Positions 32,907-41,257 of a DNA stretch of 64,000 bases are shown one piece after another. The notes beneath the pieces were generated by a model, which did not search any database, had not been told where the DNA came from, and worked only from the letters and a program-made list of their open reading frames with translations. The stretch comes from BOG-908 sp965198915 (GTDB lineage: Bacteria > Pseudomonadota > Alphaproteobacteria > Acetobacterales > Acetobacteraceae). Numbering within the stretch: the first letter of the stretch is position 1; the number at the start of each line of letters is the position of its first letter. The position numbers and the translations under genes were made by a program. The stretch spans positions 248,001 to 312,000 of the forward strand of contig CBDAQC010000006.1 in NCBI GenBank assembly GCA_965198915.1. Direction: 5' to 3'.

Positions 32907-34154
32907 ATGGCCCAATCCGAGTCCCACACCCGCGCCCTCTGGCTGATGGGCGCCTTCGGCTTCCTCAGCGGGCTGCCTTTGTCGCTGACCGCCTTCACGC
33001 TGCAATTGTGGTTCACCACGTTCGGCATCTCGGTGCACGCGATCGGGCTGACCGCCTGGCTGGGTCTGCCCTACACGCTGAAATTCCTGTGGTCCGGGTT
33101 TTTCGACCGCCTGCCCCCGGGCGCCCTCGCCCGCCTTGGGCGCCGGCGCGGCTGGCTGATACTGGTGCAGCCGCTGCTGGCCGCCGCCGCCTTGGCCATG
33201 GCGCTCAGCAACCCGGCCCGGGCGCCCGCCACCACCATCCTCGCCGGACTGGCGCTCGCCTTCTTCTCCGCCAGCCAGGACATATTGATCGATGCCTGGC
33301 GGATCGAGGCGTTTCCCGAACGCCTGCAGGGCTCGGCGCTGGCCACCTATGTCTGGGGCTATCGCGGGGCGATGCTGACCTCCACCTCCGGCGCGCTGTG
33401 GCTGGCGCATGCGTTCGGCTGGCGCGCGGCATTGCTGAGCCTGGCCGGGCTGCTGGCCGCGGGTGTCGTCGTCACCCTGCTCGCCCCGGTTGCCGCGTCG
33501 CTGCCGCGCCTGGCCCGGCTGCCCGGCTGGCGCGCCGGCGTGGAAGCCGCCTTCCTGGCGCCGCTGCGCGATTTCCTGACCCGGCCGGGGGCGGCCAGCG
33601 TGCTCGCCTTCGTCATCCTGTTCCGCCTGGGCAAGGTGTTCGCGGACGGGGCGGCGGCCGCCTTCTACCGCTACGGCGTAGGCTTCAACGCCCAGGTGAT
33701 CGGCAGCGCCAATTTTTACGGCTGGTTCGGCACGCTGGCCGGTGCGGCCGCCGGCGCCGCCCTGGTGCTGCGCCTGGGCACGCTGCGGGCGCTGTTCCTG
33801 ACCGGCGCGCTGCAGGCCCTCTCGCTCGGCCTGTACCTGGCCCTGCTGGCGACCGGGCCCAGCGAGGCGGCGCTCACCGCGAAGATCATGCTGGAGAACT
33901 TCGCGGGCTCGGCGGCGGACATGGCCTTCCTGACGTACGTCTCCGCGCTCTGCTCCATCGCCTATACCGCCACGCAATATGCGCTGCTGTCCTCGCTGGC
34001 GGCACTCGCCTTCCACACGCTGGGCGGGCTGTCGGGCTACGCGGCGGAGGCGCTCGGCTACCGCCTGTTCTTCGCCGCAACCATGCTGGCCAGCGCGCCC
34101 GCCCTGCTGCTGCTGTTGCAAATGCGCCGCACCCAGCGGCTGCAGCCGGCATAG
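32907..34154 (+). CDS. ampG: AmpG-like muropeptide permease
   Basis: 415 residues, about 12 membrane segments. The MFS branch that imports GlcNAc-anhydroMurNAc peptides shows AFGFLSGLPLSLTAFTLQLW, GLPYTLKFLWSGFFDR and the AmpG signature AFFSASQDILIDAWRIE, all present here. It would feed murein turnover products to cytosolic recycling; murQ in this window handles the MurNAc-6-P made downstream. The likely start ATG is 32907. The gene is divergent from the esterase. Confidence 0.9.
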   Translation: MAQSESHTRALWLMGAFGFLSGLPLSLTAFTLQLWFTTFGISVHAIGLTAWLGLPYTLKFLWSGFFDRLPPGALARLGRRRGWLILVQPLLAAAALAMALSNPARAPATTILAGLALAFFSASQDILIDAWRIEAFPERLQGSALATYVWGYRGAMLTSTSGALWLAHAFGWRAALLSLAGLLAAGVVVTLLAPVAASLPRLARLPGWRAGVEAAFLAPLRDFLTRPGAASVLAFVILFRLGKVFADGAAAAFYRYGVGFNAQVIGSANFYGWFGTLAGAAAGAALVLRLGTLRALFLTGALQALSLGLYLALLATGPSEAALTAKIMLENFAGSAADMAFLTYVSALCSIAYTATQYALLSSLAALAFHTLGGLSGYAAEALGYRLFFAATMLASAPALLLLLQMRRTQRLQPA

Positions 34155-34604
34155 GGCACAGACGCGCGGGGGCTGCTCCCGCGTTTGCTTCCCGGTCACA
34201 GGCAATCCACCGAAACGCCAGCAATCCCGGGCTTTTCACGACTTCGTGAGCCTGAGCCATCCGTTTTTGCCGGTGCTGTAAACCGTGCTGCGGCGAAACA
34301 GACTGCAGAACAACTCGGGGCGAAACCGGCCCATGATGCCGATCCGCCGCACCCATTGCGACATTTGCGCACCGGCCTCCAAAGCACAGCTGCATTGTTA
34401 CGGTTCCGAATAGTCGATCTGCATTTCCGAATACAAAGCCAGCTTACCTTTATGCGGGCTTTACATCGGCCACACTGGCGTTTCCGTGGTCCTGAACATT
34501 TTCTGCTTGCCAAGCTCGCGATCTGTAGTCTCAATGCAGCAGCAACATCACAGACCCGCGACCCTGGCATACGCCCTGGAACCTGGCCTGAGCACGGAGA
34601 TCCC
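34155..34604. other. 450-base gene-free region
   Basis: Between ampG and rlpA. GC drops compared with the genes. It holds a six-base-pair hairpin TCACGA/TCGTGA (34236-34249) and a weak AAAGCC/GGCTTT pair (34435-34462), neither with a T-run. A 145-codon minus-strand frame here is Cys/Arg-rich and unlike a protein. The rlpA promoter must lie here; I see no RNA gene. Confidence 0.4.
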
Positions 34605-35144
34605 ATGCGCGCACCCGGTCTGCGCCTGACCACAGCCCTGATGTTCGGCCCCGCGCTGGCGCTCGCCGGCCTGGCGCCCTCACAGGTCCGGGCCAGCCAG
34701 ATACCCGCCGTGCACGAGGAATCCGGCTACACCGAAAGCGGCCAGGCGAGCTGGTACGGTCCGCGGCACGAGGGCATGCGCACCACCAGCGGCGAGCGGT
34801 TCGACAGCAGCAAGATGACCGCGGCCCATGCCAGCCTGCCGCTCGGCAGCTACGTCCGCGTGACCGACACCAGCACCGGCCGCTCCATCGTGGTGCGGGT
34901 GAACGACCGCGAGCCGCCGCACGGCGTGCGCTGCATCGACCTCTCGCGTGCGGCGGCTACCCGGCTGGGCTTCGCCGCCCGCGGCGTGGCGGACGTGACG
35001 CTGGCGCAGATCAGCGCGGACGAGGCCCGCGGCGCGGACGAGGAACTGGCGGAGGCGCCGGATGACGCGGCTGACGTGGAAGCCCGCTCAGCGCGCGCTA
35101 CTGCGCCACATGGTCGGCGACATACGCACCGCGCGCGCCGATAG
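34605..35144 (+). CDS. rlpA: RlpA-like septal/cell-wall protein
   Basis: 179 residues. A signal peptide (about 1-30) precedes a double-psi beta-barrel domain (about 45-130) with the RlpA patterns GQASWYGPRHEGMRTTSGE, TAAHASLPLGSYVRVTD and CIDLSRAAATRLGF, including the expected catalytic Asp. The usual NDRGPF loop reads NDREPP. There is no SPOR domain, so it is the short form. RlpA proteins bind or cleave peptidoglycan that lacks stem peptides. ATG 34605 follows GGAGATCCC. Its 3' end overlaps the convergent yihY by 47 bases. Confidence 0.86.
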   Translation: MRAPGLRLTTALMFGPALALAGLAPSQVRASQIPAVHEESGYTESGQASWYGPRHEGMRTTSGERFDSSKMTAAHASLPLGSYVRVTDTSTGRSIVVRVNDREPPHGVRCIDLSRAAATRLGFAARGVADVTLAQISADEARGADEELAEAPDDAADVEARSARATAPHGRRHTHRARR

Positions 35145-36132
35145 GCTTGGCCTCGCCCGACGTGCTGTCATGCACGGTTTGCAGCTCCAGCTCGGCGTTC
35201 AGCTCGGCGCCCACCAGCACCGCCAGCGCGCTGACATAGAACCACATCATCACGCCGACCACGGCACCCAGCGGGCCGTAGGTGGCGTCGTAGCTGGCCA
35301 GGTGCTCCACGTAGAAGCTGAACAGCGCCGAGACGAGCAGCCAGAGCACGGTGGCCACGACCGAACCCGGCGTCACCCAGTGCCAGGACGCGGCACGGCG
35401 GGACGGGCCGAACCGGTATAGCAGCGAGAGCGCCAGCAGCACGAAGACGACGAGCGCGCCCAGGCTGGCCAGCCGGGCGATGGTGGCGCCGTAGGTGGAT
35501 ATGCCGAAGAACCCGATGAAGGCCGGCAGCACCACAAGTGCGGCCAGGCCGATGACCGCGGCCAGTATGCCGCCCAGCGTCATGCCCAGGGCGGTGAGCT
35601 GGAAGCGCAGGAAGCTGCGCTGCTCGCGCTCCTCATAGGCCAGGTTCAGCGCGCCCAGGATGGATTTCGTGCCGGTGGAGGCGGACCACAGCGCGATCAT
35701 GATGCTGACCAGCAGGCTGAAGGTCAGCGTGCCGGCGGGCTTGCTGACCAGCAGGTTCACCCGGTCCGCAATGAGGTGGAAGGCGCTTTCCGGCAGCAGG
35801 TCCCGCAGCACCTGGAGCTGCGGCCCCACCGTCGCCGGATCGAACGCCAGGCCGTAGATGGAGACCAGCATGGAGATGGCGGGAAACAGCGCCAGCGTGG
35901 CGTAGAATGCGCAGCCGGCGGCGCAGAGGGAGATGCGGTCGGTGATGACCTCGCGCGCCGTGCGGGCGATCACGCGGCGCCAGCCGGCCCAGGGTATTTC
36001 CAGCGGGTGCCTGGCCATGCGGCCCAGCCGCACGGCGTCCGGCTTGCGCGCGATTGCGGCGGCGCTGACCATGTCTCCCCTGGCGCGCAGCACCGGGCCG
36101 GGCGGGGCCGCTTCGTCCGGCTCCATGATCAT
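35098..36132 (-). CDS. YihY/BrkB-family membrane protein
   Basis: 344 residues, six membrane segments in about 65-310, with the family motifs DRISLCAAGCAFYATLALFPAI, ALWSASTGTKSILGALNLAYEE and YGPLGAVVGVMMWFYVSALAVLVGAELNAELE. The N-terminal 40 residues are cytosolic. The family (formerly called ribonuclease BN by mistake) is an inner-membrane protein group of uncertain transport function. A second ATG at residue 3 is possible. Its C-terminal coding end overlaps rlpA on the other strand. Confidence 0.9.
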   Translation of the reverse strand: MIMEPDEAAPPGPVLRARGDMVSAAAIARKPDAVRLGRMARHPLEIPWAGWRRVIARTAREVITDRISLCAAGCAFYATLALFPAISMLVSIYGLAFDPATVGPQLQVLRDLLPESAFHLIADRVNLLVSKPAGTLTFSLLVSIMIALWSASTGTKSILGALNLAYEEREQRSFLRFQLTALGMTLGGILAAVIGLAALVVLPAFIGFFGISTYGATIARLASLGALVVFVLLALSLLYRFGPSRRAASWHWVTPGSVVATVLWLLVSALFSFYVEHLASYDATYGPLGAVVGVMMWFYVSALAVLVGAELNAELELQTVHDSTSGEAKPIGARGAYVADHVAQ

Positions 36133-36199
36133 TTCTCCAGATATGGCCGGTAACGTGGGTGAGAGGCGCGGGGTTGCTTGACCTGGGGCGCGTCACGCA

Positions 36200-36254
36200 G
36201 GCAAGGAAGCAGGTAGTCCTTTTTGGAAAAAGGACCGCGAGACTTCTATCTTCC
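36200..36254. repeat. Intergenic element E, copy 8 (solo left arm)
   Basis: Left arm of the GTCC/GGAC type (AGTCCTTTTTGGAAAAAGGACC) with decayed A-tract (GCGAGACTTCTATC). No right arm follows. It lies in the divergent gap between yihY and the decarboxylase, in the latter's leader region. Confidence 0.8.
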
Positions 36255-36343
36255 CGCACATACACCAGCCGGTTTCATCCGGATGTGCCGGGGCCGCGGC
36301 TGCAGCGCCGGGGACGGACTTCTTCTCCTGCGGAGCGCGCGTA

Positions 36344-37474
36344 ATGACCCCCAAGATCGACCGCTACCTGCAGGCCGAACAGCCGTCCACGCCCTGCCTG
36401 GTGCTCGACCTGGACCGCGTGGAGGAAAACTTCACCGCCATGCGCACCGCCTTTCCGGACGCCCACATCTATTACGCGGTGAAGGCTAACCCCGCCGGGC
36501 CGGTGCTGCGCCGCCTGGTGGCGCTCGGCAGCAATTTCGACGCGGCGAGCTGGGAGGAGATCGCGCTCTGCCTGGAGGCCGGCGCGCCGCCGCAACGCAT
36601 CAGCTTCGGCAACACCATCAAGAAGGCCGCCTCGATCAGGCGCGCGCACGAAGCCGGCGTGGACCTGTTCGTGTTCGATTGCGCGCCGGAACTGGAGAAG
36701 ATCGCGGCCCACGCGCCGGGCGCGCGGGTGTTCTGCCGGCTGGCGGTGGGCACGGCGGGGTCCGTGTTCCCGCTGTCCCGCAAGTTCGGCACCGGCATGG
36801 ACATGGCCGCCGAGCTGATGATCCGCGCCCGCGACCTGGGCCTGAAACCGTACGGCTTGTCGTTCCACGTGGGCAGCCAGCAGGTGGAGGCGGAGGCGCA
36901 CGAGGCGGCGATCGGCCAGGTGGCGATGCTGTTCGACGAGCTGGACCGCGCCGGCATCAAATTGCGCATGATCAACCTGGGCGGGGGCTTTCCCACCCGC
37001 TACGGCGAGGAGATTCCGGCGGTGAGCGTGTTCGCCGGCGGCATAGACCGCGCGCTGCGCTTCCATTTCGGCAATGCGCAGCCGCAGGTGTTCCTGGAGC
37101 CTGGCCGCTACATGGTGGGCGATGCCGGCCTGGTCAGCACGGAAGTGGTGCTGGTCAGCCAGCGCGCGCGTAACGACGAGACGCGCTGGGTGTATCTGGA
37201 CATCGGCCGGTTCGGCGGGCTGGCGGAGACGGAAGGCGAGGCGACGCGCTACGTGCTGCGCACGCCGTATGGCGGCGGCGAGGAAGGCCCCGCGGTTGTG
37301 GCCGGCCCGACCTGCGACAGCATGGACATCATGTACGAGAAGCAACCCTACTGGCTGCCGCTGGCGCTGAAGGCGGGCGACAGGGTGGAGATACTGGCGG
37401 CGGGGGCCTACGTGACGACGTATGCTTCGACGGCGTTCAACGGGTTTGCGCCTTTGTCGGAACATTATATTTAA
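36344..37474 (+). CDS. PLP-dependent ornithine/lysine decarboxylase (type III fold)
   Basis: 376 residues, of the eukaryotic-like ornithine/diaminopimelate decarboxylase family. The PLP lysine is Lys47 in YYAVKANPA. Other motifs are SFGNTIKK, SFHVGSQQ, MINLGGGFPTRYG and the catalytic-loop Cys324 in GPTCDSMD. The absence of the diaminopimelate-specific residues and the length point to ornithine (or lysine/ornithine) decarboxylase, the entry to putrescine and polyamine synthesis. It is a single gene preceded by a solo arm of element E and followed by one at its stop. Confidence 0.9.
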   Translation: MTPKIDRYLQAEQPSTPCLVLDLDRVEENFTAMRTAFPDAHIYYAVKANPAGPVLRRLVALGSNFDAASWEEIALCLEAGAPPQRISFGNTIKKAASIRRAHEAGVDLFVFDCAPELEKIAAHAPGARVFCRLAVGTAGSVFPLSRKFGTGMDMAAELMIRARDLGLKPYGLSFHVGSQQVEAEAHEAAIGQVAMLFDELDRAGIKLRMINLGGGFPTRYGEEIPAVSVFAGGIDRALRFHFGNAQPQVFLEPGRYMVGDAGLVSTEVVLVSQRARNDETRWVYLDIGRFGGLAETEGEATRYVLRTPYGGGEEGPAVVAGPTCDSMDIMYEKQPYWLPLALKAGDRVEILAAGAYVTTYASTAFNGFAPLSEHYI

Positions 37475-37520
37475 GGAAGAGGCAGTTCTTTTTTTAAAAA
37501 AAGAACCAAGAGTTTTTAGT
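37474..37520. repeat. Element E copy 9, left arm
   Basis: Left arm of the GTTC/GAAC type (AGTTCTTTTTTTAAAAAAAGAACC then AAGAGTTTTTAG), starting right at the decarboxylase stop. Its partner right half lies about 800 bases away at 38300-38436. The AT-rich membrane-protein gene is between. Confidence 0.78.
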
Positions 37521-37654
37521 CTGGCGGCGTCAAGCGCAAGCCGAGAATCCATTCTCTTATTCACACAATCGGTAAGCCGCTTGCGGTGGACGCCATCTCA
37601 GCCAAGGGAATAATCATGCCGGCCGTACTTACGGTCGAGCATGCCGCACCCTTG

Positions 37655-38110
37655 TTAAATGCTTTCTAGCCACCAAAGCTGAATCAGCGCAGATGAGACA
37701 AAGAGAGTCGCTTGTAAGCCAAACAGGACGATAGCTTTATCAGTCCCGACTGTCTGCTGACGTTTACTCCAGATGGCACTTACAAGCATTCCGAACACAG
37801 CAATAGCTGCTGAAGGTGACGCCAGTATAATGGCTCCAGCGAATTTCGACGCTATAATTAGAACTATGTCGTGCCTAGACCAACTACTCCATCCCACAGG
37901 CATTGCGTCGACAAGCTGCAATAAAAAGTATACGATCGGAACGATCAGAGCCACCGTGAAGTAGTGTCGATAGAGAGACGCTCGCCCTGCAACGATCGAA
38001 CGATAGATCGACGTTTTAAGTGATGCGCGCGTCGCCAGGGATCCAACAAGGATGTCCGCGATTAAGATCAACGTGACGTCCTGAGTAGACGAGAGGCTAA
38101 AAAACGTCAT
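37655..38110 (-). CDS. AT-rich gene for an unknown membrane protein
   Basis: 151 residues from ATG 38110 (177 if ATG 38188 is used). About four to five membrane segments: 12-25 (TLILIADILVGSLA), 50-67 (FTVALIVPIVYFLLQLV), 82-98 (IVLIIASKFAGAIILAS), 100-114 and 125-148. No recognised domain. Base composition is close to 48 % GC with many A/T-ending codons, clearly unlike the roughly 70 % GC neighbours, which indicates recent transfer. The region sits inside a split copy of element E. Low-GC small membrane proteins of this kind occur in defence islets and in orphan insertions; no function can be claimed. Confidence 0.7.
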   Translation of the reverse strand: MTFFSLSSTQDVTLILIADILVGSLATRASLKTSIYRSIVAGRASLYRHYFTVALIVPIVYFLLQLVDAMPVGWSSWSRHDIVLIIASKFAGAIILASPSAAIAVFGMLVSAIWSKRQQTVGTDKAIVLFGLQATLFVSSALIQLWWLESI

Positions 38111-38299
38111 GTCTGACGTCGTCCTTATAGAAGAATGCCGCTCGAAATTCACGGCGTATAGCCATGATGTAATAGTCGGCTTGGGCACATGGCCGATGGA
38201 CCGAGTGCGACAAGATCATGGCCGAGGATTAGCTTCTGCGGCGCCTTCGTCCATCTTGGCAGTGTTCCGGTTGCGAGACAAGCCGTGTTTGGTGCGTTT

Positions 38300-38436
38300 C
38301 ACGCCGCATCGCCTGTACGGCGTGCCGCACGATCTTGCCAGCGCGCGCACTTGCAGAACGGGCTCGGCATCCGCACAAGCGGTAAGATAAAAGTTTTTGG
38401 TTCTTTTTTCAAAAAAGAACCGCTTGCTTCCTTACT
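38300..38436. repeat. Element E copy 9, central hairpin and right arm
   Basis: Interior sequence resembling other copies (CGCCTGTACGGCG, then CTTGCC and TTGCAGAAC) is followed by a right arm of the GTTC/GAAC type, matching the left arm at 37474. The arm contains the stop codon and last residues (KQAVLF) of the PAP2 gene on the minus strand. Confidence 0.8.
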
Positions 38437-39053
38437 GCCACCCCAAACGCACCCCCCAGCAACCCGCCCGCCATGCAGTCCGAGAGGAAGTGGAAGTCAC
38501 ATCCCAGCAGGCCCATCACGACCAGCGCCGGTAGCGCCGCCAGCAGCGGCCGCATCTGCCGCACGCTCCACAAGGCGGCGCAGGGCGCGGTGATCAGCGT
38601 GGTGTGGCCGGACGGGAAGGACGCCCAGCCGGCGCCGCCGTGGAACGGGTACAGGCCGTAGGTGTGCGTGCCGATCCAGGACGGGTTGTTCACCCAGGTC
38701 TCCGGCCAGGGGCGGCCGAAGGCGAATTTCAGCAAATCCTTGGCGGCACTGGCGGCCAGGGTGGCGAGGCAGGCCGCCAGCAGCAGGCGCCCCCACGGCC
38801 CGGGCTTCCACCCGGCCAGCCAGGCCGCGCCGCCGCCGGCCAGGCCCAGCACCGCAGCGGGGCCGGGGATATCCGCGATCCAGGTGAGCCACACGCACCA
38901 TTGCGGCCGGTGCAGCGCGTGCGCGGCGGTGGCGACAGGCCGGTCCAGCAATGCGTAAGCCAGCAGAACGGCGAGCAGCCCGGCCGCCAGCACAATGGCC
39001 GCCGTGCGCCGTGCCCTCGCCTGCTCCCCCGTGGTTGCAAATGCCGTTGTCAT
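38409..39053 (-). CDS. PAP2-family membrane phosphatase
   Basis: 214 residues, five to six membrane segments. The acid-phosphatase motifs are partly kept: KFAFGRPWPE (first motif), FPSGHTTLI (second) and HFLSDCMAGG (third, with His and Asp). The SR pair that should stand about seven residues before that His is absent (the sequence there is GLLGCDFH), so activity is uncertain. The family dephosphorylates undecaprenyl pyrophosphate or phosphatidic acid at the periplasmic face. The C-terminal RKQAVLF and stop come from element E copy 9. Confidence 0.83.
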   Translation of the reverse strand: MTTAFATTGEQARARRTAAIVLAAGLLAVLLAYALLDRPVATAAHALHRPQWCVWLTWIADIPGPAAVLGLAGGGAAWLAGWKPGPWGRLLLAACLATLAASAAKDLLKFAFGRPWPETWVNNPSWIGTHTYGLYPFHGGAGWASFPSGHTTLITAPCAALWSVRQMRPLLAALPALVVMGLLGCDFHFLSDCMAGGLLGGAFGVAVRKQAVLF

Positions 39054-39155
39054 CGGGCCGCTCCCTCGCGATGGCCCGGTCTGGTAACGCAATCCCCTTG
39101 CGGTGCACAGGGCGCATCCGTTACGCCGGTGGCGGGTGGCCAGGGGGAGAGATCG

Positions 39156-40052
39156 ATGCGCGGGCGTTGGCGTTTGCCGGTATGTCTCGCAGCGATGCTG
39201 GCCGTCCAGGCTGGCCGGCCGGCCGCGGCTGAAACCGACAGCGGCGGTTCCACGCTGGGCTGGCGCTCGCTGGAATCGGCGATGCGGGAGGCCCGCCACG
39301 GCCATTACAGCGCCGCCATCGCCAGTGCCAGCAGGGCCGTGACCGCGACGCCCGACTTCGCCGAGGCCTACGCGGTACGGGCCGACTTCTACATGGAGGC
39401 GGGCCGCTACGACGAGGCGGTGGCGGACCTGGACCGCGCGGCCGCCATGCATCCCGATGCCGTGGTGCTGGTTTTCATGCGGGCGCAGATAGCCGTGCGC
39501 AAGCGGGACGCCGACACCGCTTTGGCCGATCTGGCCCGTGCGTCCACAATGCCCGAGGGCACCGTGTGGAAGCGGCGTTATGCCGGCTTCAACACCTACA
39601 CCGCGTCGCGCCTGTATGCGTTGCAAAGCATCGCGTTCGAGTTGAAAGGCAATGCGGACGCAGCCCTTGCCGGCTTCGATAACATGCTGAAGTTCGAGAC
39701 GGTGTATCCCTGGTACATCCTGAACTTTCATTGCTATAACGCGGCCGTAGCCGGTTTGCCGGACATGGCGGAGCTGAGCTGCGACGAAGCGATCCGCCGG
39801 CAGAGCAACGACCGCGGCGCCTATGACAGCCGCGGACTGGCACATCTGAAACTGCGGCAATGGGCCAAGGCCGTGGCCGACTACAACCAGGCGCTGGTGG
39901 ATCGCCCGGACCTGACACTGGCGCTGTACGGCCGCGGCCTGGCCAAGATCGGGCTGGGTGACGCGGCTGGCGGGAACAGCGACATTTCAGCCGCCAAACT
40001 GGGCGAGCCGGACATCGCGAACATCATGGCGCGGCTCGGGGTGAAGTCGTAG
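39156..40052 (+). CDS. Exported tetratricopeptide-repeat protein
   Basis: 298 residues. A signal peptide (about 1-25, ending AAA) precedes TPR helices over about 35-115 (HYSAAIASASRAVTATPDFAEAYAVRADFYMEAGRYDEAVADLDRA) and again about 205-290 (AYDSRGLAHLKLRQWAKAVADYNQALV). The middle (about 120-200) is less regular. It probably acts as a periplasmic scaffold. ATG 39156 follows a GGGGAGA ribosome-binding site. The six-hairpin protein starts 36 bases later and the glycosyltransferase after that, so the three may form one unit. Confidence 0.83.
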   Translation: MRGRWRLPVCLAAMLAVQAGRPAAAETDSGGSTLGWRSLESAMREARHGHYSAAIASASRAVTATPDFAEAYAVRADFYMEAGRYDEAVADLDRAAAMHPDAVVLVFMRAQIAVRKRDADTALADLARASTMPEGTVWKRRYAGFNTYTASRLYALQSIAFELKGNADAALAGFDNMLKFETVYPWYILNFHCYNAAVAGLPDMAELSCDEAIRRQSNDRGAYDSRGLAHLKLRQWAKAVADYNQALVDRPDLTLALYGRGLAKIGLGDAAGGNSDISAAKLGEPDIANIMARLGVKS

Positions 40053-40088
40053 GGGGGAACTTCTCGAAACGGAAGGCCGCCTTTCCTC

Positions 40089-41246
40089 GTGATCACCCGC
40101 CGCCAGCTCCTGGCCGCCGCGCCCCTGACGCTCGTGGCGCCGGCATCCGCCTGGCAGGCCACCCTGCGGCAGCGCGCCGGCGCGCTGGCGGGCCCCGGCC
40201 TGCTGCAAAGCTACGACGTGTCCGGCGAGGACGATTTCACCCGCACGCAGGCCGGCTGCGCCTATGTGTACGACAACGCCGTGGCCGGGCTGGCGCTGCT
40301 CGCAAGCGGGGATGTGCGGAACGCCCGCCGGATCGGGGACGCGCTGGCACGCGCGCAGGCGCAGGACCGCTTCTGGCACGACGGCCGCCTGCGCAACGCA
40401 TATTGGGCCGGGCCGGCGCCCGAAGGCGACCCGTATCGCCTGCCGGGCTGGTGGGTTGCGAAGGCGGGGCGTTGGTACGAAGACGGCTACCAGGCGGGCA
40501 CGGCCACCGGCAACATGGCATGGGCCATGCTGTTGTGGATTGGCCTGGGCCCGGCCTGGCGCACGGCCGCCGAGCGCGCGGCGGACTGGGTGGAGGCGCA
40601 TGTGCGGGCGCCGCGCGGCTACACGGGCGGATTCCTGGGCTTCGAGCCGGCGCCGCAGCGCCTGGGCTGGGTCAGCACCGAGCACAACATCGACCTGGCG
40701 GCGGCGTTCGCGGCACTCGGGCGCACGCAGGCGGCTGCCCATGCGCGCGATTTCGTGGCCGGCATGTGGCAGGCGGGCGAAGGGCGGTTCGCCACCGGGC
40801 TGAAGCCGGATGGCAGCCTGAACCTGCATTCCGCGGTGGACGCGAATCTTTGGCCGCTGCTGGCGGCCGGCGCGCGGCCGGAGTGGGGCCGCGCGCTGGA
40901 CTGGGTGCTGACGCGCCACGGCCTGCCGGAGGGCGTGCCTGCGGCAGAGGTGGAAGGGGTGGATTTCGATACGGACCGTGACGGCATCTGGCTGGAGGGC
41001 ACGGCGATCACCGCCCTGGCCGCACGCCGCGCCGGGCGTGACCCCGCCCGGCTGATGGCTACGCTGCGCGCCAACACCGCGCCCGGTGGCCTGATCTACG
41101 CGGCCACCACGCCCACTTTGACGACCGGCCTGTCCACCGGGCTGGATACGCGCGCGCCGGACTTCCTGTATTACCGACGCCCGCATCTGGCGCCCACCGC
41201 CTGGGCGGCGCTGGCCCAGCTTGGCGCCAACCCGTTTCCGCAGTAG
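40089..41246 (+). CDS. Exported six-hairpin (alpha/alpha barrel) glycosidase-like protein
   Basis: 385 residues from a GTG start. A twin-Arg-like signal (ITRRQLLAAAPLTLVAPASA) is followed by a helical chain with repeated glycosidase-barrel phrases: VYDNAVAGLALLASG, DGRLRNAYWAG, ATGNMAWAMLLWIGL, STEHNIDLAAAFAALG, DANLWPLLAAGARP and WLEGTAITALAARR. This pattern fits an (alpha/alpha)6 barrel, but no known family name can be fixed. It lies 11 bases before a glycosyltransferase gene, which suggests a joint role in making or trimming a surface glycan. Confidence 0.65.
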   Translation: MITRRQLLAAAPLTLVAPASAWQATLRQRAGALAGPGLLQSYDVSGEDDFTRTQAGCAYVYDNAVAGLALLASGDVRNARRIGDALARAQAQDRFWHDGRLRNAYWAGPAPEGDPYRLPGWWVAKAGRWYEDGYQAGTATGNMAWAMLLWIGLGPAWRTAAERAADWVEAHVRAPRGYTGGFLGFEPAPQRLGWVSTEHNIDLAAAFAALGRTQAAAHARDFVAGMWQAGEGRFATGLKPDGSLNLHSAVDANLWPLLAAGARPEWGRALDWVLTRHGLPEGVPAAEVEGVDFDTDRDGIWLEGTAITALAARRAGRDPARLMATLRANTAPGGLIYAATTPTLTTGLSTGLDTRAPDFLYYRRPHLAPTAWAALAQLGANPFPQ

Positions 41247-41257
41247 CAGCCCCATCC

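Noticed and set aside
34196..34633. 145-codon minus-strand frame in the ampG-rlpA gap
   Set aside because: Cys/Arg-rich, no domain, overlaps the rlpA start.
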